Assembly (NCBI GenBank): GCA_963709555.1
Contig: CAVPWR010000005.1
Span: 248,001 to 312,000 of the forward strand
Reading direction: 5' to 3'
Source: Sulfurisoma sp963709555
Lineage (GTDB): Bacteria; Pseudomonadota; Gammaproteobacteria; Burkholderiales; Rhodocyclaceae
DNA length: 64,000 nucleotides
Position numbers and translations under genes: made by a program. Position 1 is the first letter of the stretch; each line of letters begins with the position of its first letter. Shown here one piece after another: positions 10,134 to 24,748 of the stretch. The notes below the pieces were generated by a model. That model was not told where the DNA came from. It saw only the letters and a program-made list of their open reading frames with translations, and did no database searches.

Positions 10134-11337
10134 ATGAGCGCACAACTGATTCTGCAGGCCGGCAAGGAAAAATCCGTGTTGCGGCACCACCCGTGGATAT
10201 TCGCCGGCTCGGTGGCCGGCTTCGAGGGCCGCGCCCGGCCGGGCGACACCGTGGATGTGGTGGCCGGCGGCGGCAGGTACGCCGGACAGGTGCTGGCCAA
10301 GGCCGCGTTTAGCCCGGCGTCGCAGATCCGGGCGCGGGTATGGAGCTTCGACCCAGCGGAGACCGTCGATCACGCTTTCTTCAAACGCCGCATCGCGGCA
10401 GCCGTGGCGCGCCGTGCCGCCCTGCCTGAGCTGGCCGGGCAGGACGGCGTGCGCCTGATTCACGCCGAGTCCGATGGCCTGCCGGGCCTGATCGCCGACC
10501 GCTACGGCGACACCATCGTGGTGCAGCTCACCAGCGCCGGCGCCGACAAGTGGCGTGACGCCATCGCCGACTCCTTGCAGAAGGCCACCGGCTGCAGCCG
10601 CATCTACGACCGCTCGGATTCGGAAGTGCGGGCGCGCGAGGGACTGGAACCGCAGAGCGGCTGGCTGCTGGGCGAGGGCGATCCGCGCATCGTCATCGAC
10701 GAGCACGGCGTCAGGATGGCTGTCGATGTCGCCACCGGCCACAAGACCGGCTTCTACCTCGATCAGCGCGAAAATCGCCTGATGCTGCGCGGCCTGGCCG
10801 CGCGGACGGCGCGTGCTCAACTGTTATTGCTATACCGGCGGCTTCAGCCTGCAGGCGCTGGCCGGCGGGGCACGCGAGGTGATCTCGGTCGATAGTTCGG
10901 CGCCGGCGCTGGCGCTGGCCGCGGAAAACCTGGCGCTCAACCCGCAACTCGATGCCTCCCGCGCCGAGTGGCTGGACGCCAATGTCAGCGAGGAATTGCG
11001 CCGCCGTCGCGATGCCAATGAAACCTTCGACCTGATCGTGCTCGACCCGCCCAAGTTCGCCCCCTCGGCCGCCCATGTCGAGCGCGCCAGCCGCGCCTAC
11101 AAGGACATCAACCTCAATGCCTTCAAGCTGCTGGCGCCCGGCGGTTTGCTGATGACCTATTCCTGCTCCGGCGGCATCGGGGTCGAACTGTTCCAGCAGA
11201 TCGTCGCCGCCGCCGCGCTCGACGCCCGCCGCGATGCCGCCATCGTCAAGCGCCTGCAGGGCGCCGCCGACCACCCGGTCGCTCTGGCGTTTCCCGAGGG
11301 TGAATACCTCAAGGGCCTGCTGGTGCAGGTGGCCTGA
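10134..11337 (+). pseudogene. Class I rRNA methyltransferase, RlmI-like, apparent +1 frameshift
   Basis: N-terminal PUA-like RNA-binding segment (LRHHPWIFAGSVAGFEG) and GHKTGFYLDQRENR lie in one frame; the catalytic half (VLNCYCYTGGFSLQAL, DLIVLDPPKFAPS, MTYSCSGG with the likely catalytic cysteine) lies in the next. The join is near 10805-10813, where one surplus base breaks the frame. RlmI methylates a cytosine of 23S rRNA at carbon 5; whether this is RlmI itself or a close relative is open. Together the halves make a normal length of about 400 residues. Confidence 0.82.
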
Positions 11338-11353
11338 CACCCGGAAGGGGATA

Positions 11354-11382
11354 TTGAGTCGGGGGGCGATTTTCGCTATATT
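11354..11382 (+). promoter_or_regulatory. Sigma-70-type promoter of gltBD
   Basis: TTGAGT (11354-11359), a 17-nt spacer and TATATT (11377-11382). Start of transcription would be near 11389, about 80 nt before gltB. Confidence 0.7.
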
Positions 11383-11411
11383 TACAAGTTCGCCCAAAGG
11401 GTTTACAGCAG

Positions 11412-11440
11412 GCCGGCACTGTTTTGGGGCCGGCTTTTTT
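11412..11440 (+). terminator. Terminator-like hairpin in the gltB leader
   Basis: GCCGGC (11412-11417) and GCCGGC (11429-11434) form a 6-bp stem, extendable by a G-T and an A-T pair, followed by six T (11435-11440). It lies downstream of the apparent gltB promoter, so it could end readthrough from the rlmI-like gene or act as an attenuator for gltBD. Confidence 0.65.
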
Positions 11441-11467
11441 GACGGCTGCATTTTCAGGAAAAGCACG

Positions 11468-16104
<4,637 letters not shown>

Positions 16105-16105
<1 letters not shown>

Positions 16106-17577
16106 TGGGTAAGCCTACCGGTTTTCTGGAATTCGAGCGTCTTTCCGAGGGCTACGCGCCCGTCGAGTCGCGACTGAAGAACTACAAGGAGTTCGTCGCC
16201 CACCTCGACGCCGCCGGCGCCAAAACGCAGGGGGCGCGCTGCATGGACTGCGGCATTCCCTTCTGCAACAACGGCTGCCCGGTGAACAACAACATTCCGG
16301 ACTTCAACGACGCGGTGTATCGCGGCGACTGGCGCGAGGCGCTCGACATCCTGCACTCGACCAACAACTTCCCCGAGATGACCGGCCGCATCTGCCCCGC
16401 TCCCTGCGAGGCCGCCTGCACGCTGGGCATCAACGCCGCGCCCGTCGGCATCAAGTCGCTCGAACACGCCATCATCGACAAGGCCGGCGAGAACGGCTGG
16501 GTGGTGCCGATGGTCGCCACGCAGAAGACCGGCAGGAAGGTCGCCGTCGTCGGCTCCGGCCCGGCCGGCCTCGCCGCGGCCCAGCAGCTGGCGCGCGCCG
16601 GCCATGACGTCACCGTCTATGAAAAGAACGACCGCGTCGGTGGCCTGATGCGCTACGGCATTCCCGACTTCAAGCTCGACAAGCGCCTGATCGACTGGCG
16701 CGCGGCCCAACTCCAGGCCGAGGGCGTCAAGTTCGTCACGAAGACGCTAGTCGGCACCGACATGCCCGAGGGCGTCGCCAACGACGCCGCCAAGGTGATC
16801 GCCCCGGCCAAGCTGATGCAGGACTTCGACGCCGTGGTGCTCGCCGGCGGTTCCGAGACCCCGCGCGACCTGCCCATCCCCGGCCGCGAACTCGACGGCG
16901 TGCATTACGCGCTCGAGTTCCTCATCCCGCAGAACAAGGAAGTCAATTCGGGTGACATGCGCGGCAAAAAGAATCCGATCTCGGCCGCCGGCAAGCATGT
17001 CGTGGTGATCGGCGGCGGCGACACCGGCTCCGACTGCGTCGGCACCTCCAACCGCCATGGCGCCGCCTCCGTGACCCAGTTCGAGCTGCTGCCGCAGCCG
17101 CCCGAGCAGGAGAACAAGCCGCTGGTGTGGCCCTACTGGCCGACCAAGATGCGTACTTCGTCGTCGCACGACGAAGGCTGCTCGCGCGACTGGTCGATCG
17201 CCACCAAGGAGTTCATCGGCGAAAATGGGAAACTGAAAGCCCTCAAGTGCGTGCGCCTCGAATGGGGCGGCGGCAGGATGGCGGAAGTGCCGGGCAGCGA
17301 GTTCGAGGTCAAGGCGGACCTCGTCTTCCTTGCCATGGGCTTCACCAACCCGATCGCCTCGGTGCTCGACGGCTTCGGCGTGGCCCGGGACGGCCGCGGC
17401 AACGCCAATGCCACGACCGACGGCAAGGGCTGCTATGCCACCAACGTTGCCAAGGTGTTCGCCGCCGGCGACATGCGCCGCGGCCAGTCGCTGGTGGTGT
17501 GGGCGATCCGCGAAGGGCGCCAGTGCGCGCGTGCCGTCGACGAGTTCCTGATGGGGACGAGCACCCTGCCGCGCTGA
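16105..17577 (+). CDS. gltD: Glutamate synthase small subunit GltD
   Basis: 490 residues. Takes electrons from NADPH through FAD and iron-sulfur clusters to GltB. Cysteine clusters CMDCGIPFC, GCPVNN and CPAPCEAAC are at the N-terminus; VAVVGSGPAGLAAA is the FAD loop near residue 150 and VVIGGGDTGSDC the NADPH loop near 295. The ATG at 16105 overlaps the gltB stop (TGATG); a GTG at 16102 is possible but would add only one residue. Confidence 0.96.
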
Positions 17578-17679
17578 CCGGGACGATGAGTCGATAGGGG
17601 CGCGGAGGGATACAATCCCTTTCGCGCCTTTTGCGCTTCTATCCCCAGCGTTTTCCTTTCCCGCTCCGACCCTGAAATC

Positions 17680-19038
17680 GTGAACGTCGTCATCCTCGCC
17701 GCCGGCCAAGGCAAGCGCATGCGCTCGGACCTACCCAAGGTCCTCCACCCGATCGCCGGCAAGCCGATGCTGGCCCACGTGCTCGCCACCGCGCGCCAGC
17801 TGGGTGCGGCGAAAGTTTGTGTCGTGCATGGCCACGGCGGCGAGCAGGTGCGGGCGGCGCTCGATGCCCCCGATCTCGCCTGGGCATTGCAGGAGCCGCA
17901 GCTGGGCACCGGCCATGCCGTGCTGCAGGCGTTGCCGCACATCGACCCTGCCGCCCTGACCCTGGTGCTTTACGGCGACGTGCCGCTGATACGGGCCTCG
18001 ACGCTGCGCCGGCTGCTCGAAGCGGCCGGCGATGACTGCTTGGCGCTGCTCACCGCCCATCTGCCCGACCCGCACGGCTATGGCCGCATCGTCCGCGTCG
18101 ACGGCAAGGTCGTGCGCATCATCGAGGAGAAGGATGCCGACGACGCCGAACGTGCCATCCGCGAGATCAACACCGGCATCCTCGCCGCGCCGGGCGCCGC
18201 GCTGGCACGCTGGCTGCCGCAACTGGGCAAGGCAAACGCCCAGGGCGAGTACTACCTGACCGACATCGTCGCTCTGGCCGTGGCCGAGCGCATTGACGTT
18301 GTCACCGCCCATCCCGACGCCAGCTGGGAATCCGACGGCATCAACAGCAAGCCCCAACTCGCCGCGCTCGAGCGCATCCACCAGCGCAACATCGCCGAAT
18401 CGCTGATGAACGACGGGGTGACCCTGGCCGATCCGGCTCGCATCGACGTGCGCGGCACGCTCAGTTGCGAGCGCGACGTCTTCATCGACGTCGGCTGCGT
18501 CTTCGAAGGCACCGTAAAAGTCGGCGCCGGCGCCACGGTGAGCGCCCACTGCGTGCTCAAAGACTGCACTATTGGTGCCGGCGCGCGCATTCATCCCTTC
18601 TGTCACATCGATGGCGCCACGGTCGGGCCGCAGAGCCTGGTCGGACCCTACGCCCGGCTGCGGCCCGGCGCGCAGCTGGCAGAGGACGTGCACGTCGGCA
18701 ACTTCGTCGAGGTCAAGAACTCGACCATCGCCGCCCACTCCAAGGCCAACCACCTCGCCTACATCGGCGACGCCACCGTCGGCAGCCGCGTCAATGTCGG
18801 CGCCGGCACCATCACCTGCAACTACGACGGCGCCAACAAACATCGCACGGTGATCGAGGACGACGTCTTCATCGGCTCCGACACCCAGCTTGTCGCCCCG
18901 GTCACCGTCGGCCGCGGCGCCACCCTCGGCGCCGGCACCACCCTGACCCGCGATGCGCCGCCGGAGCAGCTCACCGTCTCCCGCGCCAAGCAGCTCTCGA
19001 TCGCCGGCTGGAAGCGGCCGGTGAAACAACCCAAATGA
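17680..19038 (+). CDS. glmU: Bifunctional UDP-GlcNAc pyrophosphorylase / GlcN-1-P acetyltransferase GlmU
   Basis: 452 residues. Makes UDP-N-acetylglucosamine for peptidoglycan and lipopolysaccharide. The N-terminal uridyltransferase has the LAAGQGKRM loop at residues 6-14 and LYGDVPL; the C-terminal half is a left-handed beta-helix of hexapeptide repeats (e.g. IGAGARIHPFCHIDGATVG) with the active-site region around NHLAYIGDA. The start is GTG at 17680. A TACAAT sequence at 17611-17616 is a possible -10 box with no clear -35. glmS lies two genes downstream, so the UDP-GlcNAc pathway is clustered here. Confidence 0.97.
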   Translation: MNVVILAAGQGKRMRSDLPKVLHPIAGKPMLAHVLATARQLGAAKVCVVHGHGGEQVRAALDAPDLAWALQEPQLGTGHAVLQALPHIDPAALTLVLYGDVPLIRASTLRRLLEAAGDDCLALLTAHLPDPHGYGRIVRVDGKVVRIIEEKDADDAERAIREINTGILAAPGAALARWLPQLGKANAQGEYYLTDIVALAVAERIDVVTAHPDASWESDGINSKPQLAALERIHQRNIAESLMNDGVTLADPARIDVRGTLSCERDVFIDVGCVFEGTVKVGAGATVSAHCVLKDCTIGAGARIHPFCHIDGATVGPQSLVGPYARLRPGAQLAEDVHVGNFVEVKNSTIAAHSKANHLAYIGDATVGSRVNVGAGTITCNYDGANKHRTVIEDDVFIGSDTQLVAPVTVGRGATLGAGTTLTRDAPPEQLTVSRAKQLSIAGWKRPVKQPK

Positions 19039-19151
19039 AGGCCGCCCACCCCCCAGCCCCCGCCCAAGCGGGGGTGACACCGGTTCAACCGCTTAGCGGC
19101 TTCCGTTTTGTTCAACTCGTCGCTCCCTTGGGGCGGCCCGGCGGAGGCGAC
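19039..19151 (+). other. Intergenic segment with three successive hairpins
   Basis: Three stem-forming stretches follow each other: CCCCCGC/GCGGGGG (near 19056-19074), CCGC-TTA-GCGG (near 19089), and GTCGC-TCC / GGAGGCGAC (near 19119-19151). The last arm contains the GGAGG ribosome site of the EAL gene. The first may end glmU transcripts although no T-run follows. Confidence 0.4.
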
Positions 19152-20393
19152 ATGAGCGAAGAAGTCCTCCTCGGCCGCCAGCCCATCGTCAACGACCGTC
19201 TCGAGCTGGTCGGCTACGAGCTGCTGTTCCGCGATCCGGACAATTTCCGCCACGCCGTGGTCGACGATCACGCCCAGGCCACGGCGACGGTGATCACCCA
19301 TGCCTTCAGCCAGTTCAGCATCGTAGCCGCGCTGGGATCCTGTCTCGGCTACATCAATGTCAACAAGGACTTTCTCAACGACGACGCGATCGAGCTGCTG
19401 CCCGCCGACAAGGTGGTGCTCGAGGTGCTCGAGCACGGCGAGATCACGCCCGAGGTGATCGCCCGCTGCCGCGAACTCAAGGCGCGCGGCTATACCCTGG
19501 CGCTCGACGACCTGGTGCACCTGGGCGACTCGATGCGGCAGCTGCTCGACGTGGTGTCGGTGGTCAAGGTCGATCTTGCCCTGGTCGGCGAGGAGCGGCT
19601 GCCCGCGCTGGTGGCGCAGTTGCGCGGGCTGCCGCTCAAGCTGCTGGCGGAGAAGGTCGAGACGCGCGAGCAGATGGAACGCTGCCGCGAGCTGGGCTTC
19701 GATCTGTTCCAGGGCTACTTCTTCGCCAAGCCGGTGGTCATCACCGGCCGCAAGCTGAGCCCGTCGCATGCCACGCTGCTGCGCTTGCTCAACCTGCTGG
19801 CCGAAGATGCAGAAACCGAGGCCGTCGAGGCCGCCTTCAAGCTGGAGCCGGCTCTGACGCTGAACCTGCTGCGCCTGACCAACTCCGTGGCCATCGGCGC
19901 GCGCAGCCGCATCAGCTCCATCCGCTCTGCCATCACCATCATCGGTCGCCGTCAATTGCAGCGCTGGCTGCAGCTGCTGCTCTACGCCGACAGCGAGGAC
20001 AAGGCGGTCCGCCACAATCCCATGCTGATGCTGGCCGCGACCCGCGGACGCTTCATGGAGCTGCTGGCCACGCGCCTGCACCCGAAAGACCGGGCGCTGG
20101 CGGACCTCGCCTTCATGACCGGCATCATGTCGCTGATGCCGGCCGTGTTCGGCATGGCGATGGAAGACATCCTCAAACAACTCGCCGTGGTGCCCGAGGT
20201 CAATCGCGCACTGCTGGAACATGAAGGCGAGGTCGGCGTGCTGCTGAGCCTGGCCGAATCGTCCGAAAGCAGCACCATGGAAGGCGTGGCCGAACTGATG
20301 GACCGGTTGCCGCAGCTGACGGCGACAGCACTGAGCGCTTCCCTGGCAGAAGCTCTGGCCTGGGTACAGCAGCTCGATCAGGCGGCGGAATAA
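19152..20393 (+). CDS. EAL-HDOD protein, putative cyclic-di-GMP-related regulator (YuxH-like)
   Basis: 413 residues. Residues 1 to about 205 are an EAL domain: GRQPIVN, YELLFRD in place of EAL, INVNKDFL, LEVLEHGE, ALDDLVHL, VKVDLALV, LAEKVET and FQGYFFAKP. The last part is an HDOD domain (about 210-400). Most metal and catalytic positions are present, but the loop normally DDFGTG reads DDLVHLG, so phosphodiesterase activity is uncertain. Start chosen at ATG 19152 because of GGAGG at 19143-19147. Closely followed by glmS. Confidence 0.88.
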   Translation: MSEEVLLGRQPIVNDRLELVGYELLFRDPDNFRHAVVDDHAQATATVITHAFSQFSIVAALGSCLGYINVNKDFLNDDAIELLPADKVVLEVLEHGEITPEVIARCRELKARGYTLALDDLVHLGDSMRQLLDVVSVVKVDLALVGEERLPALVAQLRGLPLKLLAEKVETREQMERCRELGFDLFQGYFFAKPVVITGRKLSPSHATLLRLLNLLAEDAETEAVEAAFKLEPALTLNLLRLTNSVAIGARSRISSIRSAITIIGRRQLQRWLQLLLYADSEDKAVRHNPMLMLAATRGRFMELLATRLHPKDRALADLAFMTGIMSLMPAVFGMAMEDILKQLAVVPEVNRALLEHEGEVGVLLSLAESSESSTMEGVAELMDRLPQLTATALSASLAEALAWVQQLDQAAE

Positions 20394-20408
20394 AGGAGCG
20401 TATCACCC

Positions 20409-22229
20409 ATGTGCGGCATCGTCGCGGCGGCAGCCCGCAATAACATCGTTCCCCTCCTGATTGAGGGACTCAAAAAGCTCGAATACCGCGGCTACGACTC
20501 CGCCGGTCTCGCCGTGCTCAAACCCGAACTCGTGCGCCTGCGCAGCGCCGGCCGCGTTGCCGAACTCGAGGCGCAGGCACGGGAAGTTCAGGCCGTAACC
20601 GGCATCGCCCATACGCGCTGGGCCACACACGGCGTCCCCTCGGAACGCAACGCCCACCCGCATGTTTCCCGCGGCCTGGCGGTGGTGCATAACGGCATCA
20701 TCGAGAACTTCGAATCGCTGCGCACCGAGCTGATCGGCCAGGGCTACGTCTTCACCTCGGATACCGACACCGAAGTCATCGCCCACCTGATCGCATCCTC
20801 GCTGCAGTCTGAGCCAGACCTCGCCGAGGCTGTGCGCCTGACAGTGCAGCGCCTGCGCGGCGCGTTCGCCATCGCCGTGGTGCATGAGGCCGAGCCGCAT
20901 CGCGTAGTAGTGGCGCGCGAGGGTTCGCCACTGCTGCTGGGCATCGGCGAGGACGGCAACTACGCGGCATCGGATGCCTCGGCACTGCTGTCGGTGACGC
21001 GGCGCATGGTCTATCTGGAGAACGGCGACCTCGCCGACCTGCGCCCCGATTCGTGGCGCGTCATGCGCTTCGACGGCAGCGCCGTGGCGCGAACGCCGAC
21101 CTTGTCGCAGCTCTCGGCCGACGCGGTCGAACTCGGCCGCTTCCGCCACTACATGCAGAAGGAAATCTTCGAGCAGCCTGACGCGCTGGCCAACACCCTG
21201 GAAATGGCCGGCGCGGCGAAGAGCGTGCAGCCGGGGCTGTTCGGCGCCGATGCGGCCAGCCTGCTCGGCGGCGTCGACTCGGTGCTGATCCTCGCCTGCG
21301 GCACCAGCGCCCACGCCGGCCTGACGGCGCGCTATTGGCTAGAGGCCATAGCCGGCATACCGACCACGGTCGAGATCGCCAGCGAGTATCGTTACCGCAC
21401 GTCGGTTCCGCGGGCCAGCCAACTGGTCGTTGCCATCTCGCAGTCGGGCGAGACGGCCGACACACTGGCCGCCTTGCGCCATGCGCGCGAGCTTGGCCAG
21501 CCCCTGACCCTGGCCATCTGCAACGTGCCGGAATCGGCCATCGTGCGCGAGTGTGCGATGCGCTTCATCACCCGCGCCGGCCCGGAGATCGGGGTCGCCT
21601 CGACCAAGGCTTTTACCACCCAGCTCGCCGCGTTGTTCCTGCTGACATTGGTGCTGGCCAAGCAGCGCGGCCGCCTCGATGAAGCCACCGAGCAGACGCA
21701 TCTCCATGCCCTGCGCCATCTGCCGGTGGCCGTGCAGAAGGTCCTCGACCTCGAACCGCAGATCGCCCAATGGGCCCAGCGCTTCGCCGGCAAGCAGCAC
21801 GCGCTGTTCCTCGGCCGCGGCCACCATTTCCCGATCGCGCTCGAAGGCGCGCTGAAACTCAAGGAAATCTCCTACATCCATGCCGAGGCCTATCCGTCCG
21901 GCGAGTTGAAGCATGGCCCGCTGGCACTGGTGGACAAGGACATGCCGGTGATCGCGGTGGCGCCCAACGACGCGCTGCTGGAAAAGGTCAAATCCAACAT
22001 CCAGGAAGTCAGGGCACGCGGCGGCGAGCTCTACGTACTGGCCGACGCCGATTCCGCGGTGGCCGAGTCCGAGGGCGTGCACATCCTGCGATTGCCCGAG
22101 CACTACGGCGCGCTGTCGCCGGTGCTGCACGTCGTGCCGCTGCAGCTGCTCGCCTATCATGCCGCGCTGGTCAAGGGTACCGACGTGGACAAACCACGCA
22201 ATCTGGCCAAATCAGTTACTGTCGAATAA
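20409..22229 (+). CDS. glmS: Glutamine-fructose-6-phosphate aminotransferase GlmS
   Basis: 606 residues. First step of hexosamine synthesis. MCGIVAAAARN supplies the N-terminal nucleophile C2; the glutaminase domain covers about residues 1-220. Two sugar-isomerase domains follow, with LACGTSAHAGLTARY, ISQSGETADT and EAYPSGELKHGPLAL. A GGAG site lies upstream. No glmS ribozyme is seen; only 15 nt separate it from the previous gene. Confidence 0.97.
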   Translation: MCGIVAAAARNNIVPLLIEGLKKLEYRGYDSAGLAVLKPELVRLRSAGRVAELEAQAREVQAVTGIAHTRWATHGVPSERNAHPHVSRGLAVVHNGIIENFESLRTELIGQGYVFTSDTDTEVIAHLIASSLQSEPDLAEAVRLTVQRLRGAFAIAVVHEAEPHRVVVAREGSPLLLGIGEDGNYAASDASALLSVTRRMVYLENGDLADLRPDSWRVMRFDGSAVARTPTLSQLSADAVELGRFRHYMQKEIFEQPDALANTLEMAGAAKSVQPGLFGADAASLLGGVDSVLILACGTSAHAGLTARYWLEAIAGIPTTVEIASEYRYRTSVPRASQLVVAISQSGETADTLAALRHARELGQPLTLAICNVPESAIVRECAMRFITRAGPEIGVASTKAFTTQLAALFLLTLVLAKQRGRLDEATEQTHLHALRHLPVAVQKVLDLEPQIAQWAQRFAGKQHALFLGRGHHFPIALEGALKLKEISYIHAEAYPSGELKHGPLALVDKDMPVIAVAPNDALLEKVKSNIQEVRARGGELYVLADADSAVAESEGVHILRLPEHYGALSPVLHVVPLQLLAYHAALVKGTDVDKPRNLAKSVTVE

Positions 22230-22250
22230 TTCAAAATAAGGGAGCTCATC

Positions 22251-24323
22251 ATGTCGAACATTTCCGTCGAATCCATCCGTTCTGTAGCCCTGGTCGGCCA
22301 CGGCGGTGCCGGCAAGACCACGCTGGCCGAAGCCCTGCTCTTCGCCGCGGGCGCGATCGAGGCCAAGGGCTCGGTCGAGAAGGGCAGCGCCGTCTGCGAC
22401 TTCGACCCGCAGGAAAAGACTGCCGGCCACTCGCTGAACTCCGCGGTGGTGCATTTCTCCGACCGCAACGTCGAGGTCAACCTCGTCGATACCCCGGGCT
22501 ACCCCGATTTCGCCGGCCAGGCCATCGCCGCGCTGGCAGGCGTGGACACCGCGCTGGTGGTGATCAACGCCCAGACCGGCATCGAACTGTCCACCGAGCG
22601 CATGATGCGCTGGGCCGCCGGCCGCTCCCTGTGCCGCATGATCCTGGTGAACAAGATCGACGCCGACAACGTGGACCTGCCGGGGCTGGTCAATGAAATC
22701 CGCGAACGCTTCGGCAAGCAGTGCCTGCTGCTCGATCTGCCGGCCCACGACCGTCAGGACGTGATCGAGGTGCTGGAGAAGGATTCCGGCGACGCGGACT
22801 TCGATTCGGTCACCGCCGCCCACCGCGCGCTGATCGACCAGATCATCGAGGAGGACGAGGATCTGCTGGCGAAGTACCTCGAGGATGGCCAGGAGCCTTC
22901 CGCCGCCGAGCTGCACGCCCCGTTCGAGAAGGCGCTGCGCGCCGGCCACCTGATTCCGATCCTGTTCGTCTCGGCCAGGACCGGCGCGGGCATCCCCGAA
23001 CTGCTGCATGTGCTGGAAACGCTGGCGCCGAATCCGGCCGAAGGCAACCCGCCGCCCTTCTTCAGGGGCGAGCCTGGCGGCGAGACGACCGAAGGAAGTG
23101 CAAAGCCGGAGGAGTTCGCCGCCTTCCCCGATCCGGCCAGGCACGTGCTGGCCCACGTCTTCAAGGTCATCGTCGATCCCTACATGGGCAAGGTCAGCGT
23201 CTTCCGCGTGCATCAGGGCACGGTGAAAAAGGACGCGCAACTGTTTGTCGGCGACGCCAGGCGCCCGTTCAAGGTCGGCCATCTCTACAAGCTGCAGGGC
23301 AAGGACTACGTCGAGGTCAATGAGCTGCTGCCGGGCGAGATCGGCGCCGTCGCCAAGATCGATGAGATCGAGTTCGACGCCGTGCTGCACGACTCGCACG
23401 ACGAGGACCACATCCATCTCAAGCCGCTGGAGTTCCCCAAGCCGATGCAGGGCCTGGCGGTGGAGACCCGGAAGAAGGGCGACGAGCAGCGACTGTTCGA
23501 GATCCTGCACAAGCTCGAACTGGAGGACCCCTGCTTCGAGATGGAGCGCCACCCGACCACCAATGAAACCGTCATTCACGGCCTCGGCGAGATGCACCTG
23601 CGCTACAAGCTCGAGAAGATGGCGACGCAGTTCAAGATGGAACTCGATACCAAGCCGCCGCGAGTACCTTATCGCGAGACCATCACCGGCAATGCCGAAG
23701 GCCACTGCCGCCACAAGAAGCAGAGCGGCGGCGCCGGCCAGTTCGGCGAGGTCTATCTCAAGATCGAGCCGCTCGCCCGCGGCGCCGGCTTCGAGTTCGT
23801 CGATCGCGTCAAGGGCGGCGTCATCCCCGGCGTGTTCATGCCGGCCGTGGAGAAGGGCGTGCGCCAGGCGCTGGACGACGGAGTCGTCGCCGGCTACCCG
23901 GTCGAGGACCTGCGCGTCATCGTCTACGACGGCAAGACCCACGCGGTCGACGGCAAGGAAATCGCGTTCGTCACGGCCGGCCGCAAGGCCACCATCACCG
24001 CGATTCAGGCGGCCAGCCCCATCGTGCTCGAGCCCATCGTCAGCATCGAGATCATCGCGCCCGAAACCAACATGGGCGACCTGGCCGGCGATCTTTCGTC
24101 GCGGCGCGGCCACGTCACCGGCACTACGCCACGCGGTCACGGCACGGTCGCCATCGCCGGCGAGGTGCCGCTGGCCGAGATCACCGACTACGCTTCGCGC
24201 CTCAAGTCGATGACCGGTGGCCAGGGCAGCTTCAGCATCGAGTTTGCCCGCCATGCCCAGGTGCCGCCGCAGGTGCAGCAGAAGCTGGCGGCCGGGCATA
24301 CGTTGCGCGAGGACGAGGAGTAA
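22251..24323 (+). CDS. Elongation factor G-like GTPase (paralogue of FusA)
   Basis: 690 residues with all EF-G domains. The P-loop is GHGGAGKTT (residues 16-24) where classical EF-G has AHIDAGKTT, the switch II motif is DTPGYPDF, and NKID is the guanine-specificity motif. It is clearly distinct from the genuine fusA at 57677. Domain IV is conserved (GGAGQFGEVYLKIEP). EF-G-like paralogues of this kind have poorly defined roles. Follows glmS by 21 nt with a GGGAG ribosome site. Confidence 0.88.
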   Translation: MSNISVESIRSVALVGHGGAGKTTLAEALLFAAGAIEAKGSVEKGSAVCDFDPQEKTAGHSLNSAVVHFSDRNVEVNLVDTPGYPDFAGQAIAALAGVDTALVVINAQTGIELSTERMMRWAAGRSLCRMILVNKIDADNVDLPGLVNEIRERFGKQCLLLDLPAHDRQDVIEVLEKDSGDADFDSVTAAHRALIDQIIEEDEDLLAKYLEDGQEPSAAELHAPFEKALRAGHLIPILFVSARTGAGIPELLHVLETLAPNPAEGNPPPFFRGEPGGETTEGSAKPEEFAAFPDPARHVLAHVFKVIVDPYMGKVSVFRVHQGTVKKDAQLFVGDARRPFKVGHLYKLQGKDYVEVNELLPGEIGAVAKIDEIEFDAVLHDSHDEDHIHLKPLEFPKPMQGLAVETRKKGDEQRLFEILHKLELEDPCFEMERHPTTNETVIHGLGEMHLRYKLEKMATQFKMELDTKPPRVPYRETITGNAEGHCRHKKQSGGAGQFGEVYLKIEPLARGAGFEFVDRVKGGVIPGVFMPAVEKGVRQALDDGVVAGYPVEDLRVIVYDGKTHAVDGKEIAFVTAGRKATITAIQAASPIVLEPIVSIEIIAPETNMGDLAGDLSSRRGHVTGTTPRGHGTVAIAGEVPLAEITDYASRLKSMTGGQGSFSIEFARHAQVPPQVQQKLAAGHTLREDEE

Positions 24324-24382
24324 GAACGGAACCGTTCGAGGAACTTGCAGTCTGAACGATCGCTTCCTACAATGATCTCATC

Positions 24383-24748
24383 ATGCGTCGCTGGCTTCGC
24401 CTTCTGCCCCTGCTGATCACCGCCCTGTGGCTGCCGCTGCAGGCGGTGGCCGCCGTGGCCATGCCGTTCTGCCGCCACGCGGCCGAGCAGGCCGTGCAGT
24501 TCGATGCGGCGGTGGCAGAGGAGCATTGCCACGGCCACGGTGGCAGCGATGCCCCGCCGCCGGGCAGCGCCGCCGCCGACCAGGACTGCGACGGCTGCGA
24601 GCTTTGCCACCTCGCCGGCGCCGGCTACATGCTGCCGGCCATGGCCATGGCCGAGAGCCTGCCGCCGGCACGAGATTTCGAACGCGTGCCGTTCTCGCTT
24701 CGCCCAGCCATATTCCCGAACCTCCGCAACATCCGCCCAGGCAATTGA
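24383..24748 (+). CDS. DUF2946-like exported protein next to copper efflux genes
   Basis: 121 residues. An N-terminal signal peptide is likely (MRRWLRLLPLLITALWLPLQAVAA has basic residues then a hydrophobic core). A His/Cys-rich centre (EEHCHGHGG, then CDGCELCHLAGAG) could bind metal. DUF2946 proteins with a CxxC..CH motif are common beside copper genes. The assignment is by pattern only; location before cusF supports a periplasmic metal-related role. Confidence 0.6.
   Translation: MRRWLRLLPLLITALWLPLQAVAAVAMPFCRHAAEQAVQFDAAVAEEHCHGHGGSDAPPPGSAAADQDCDGCELCHLAGAGYMLPAMAMAESLPPARDFERVPFSLRPAIFPNLRNIRPGN

Noticed and set aside
18465..19151. 642-residue fusion of a GlmU-overlapping frame with the EAL protein
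   Set aside because: The upstream part is an out-of-frame reading of glmU; GGAGG and ATG at 19152 mark the real start.
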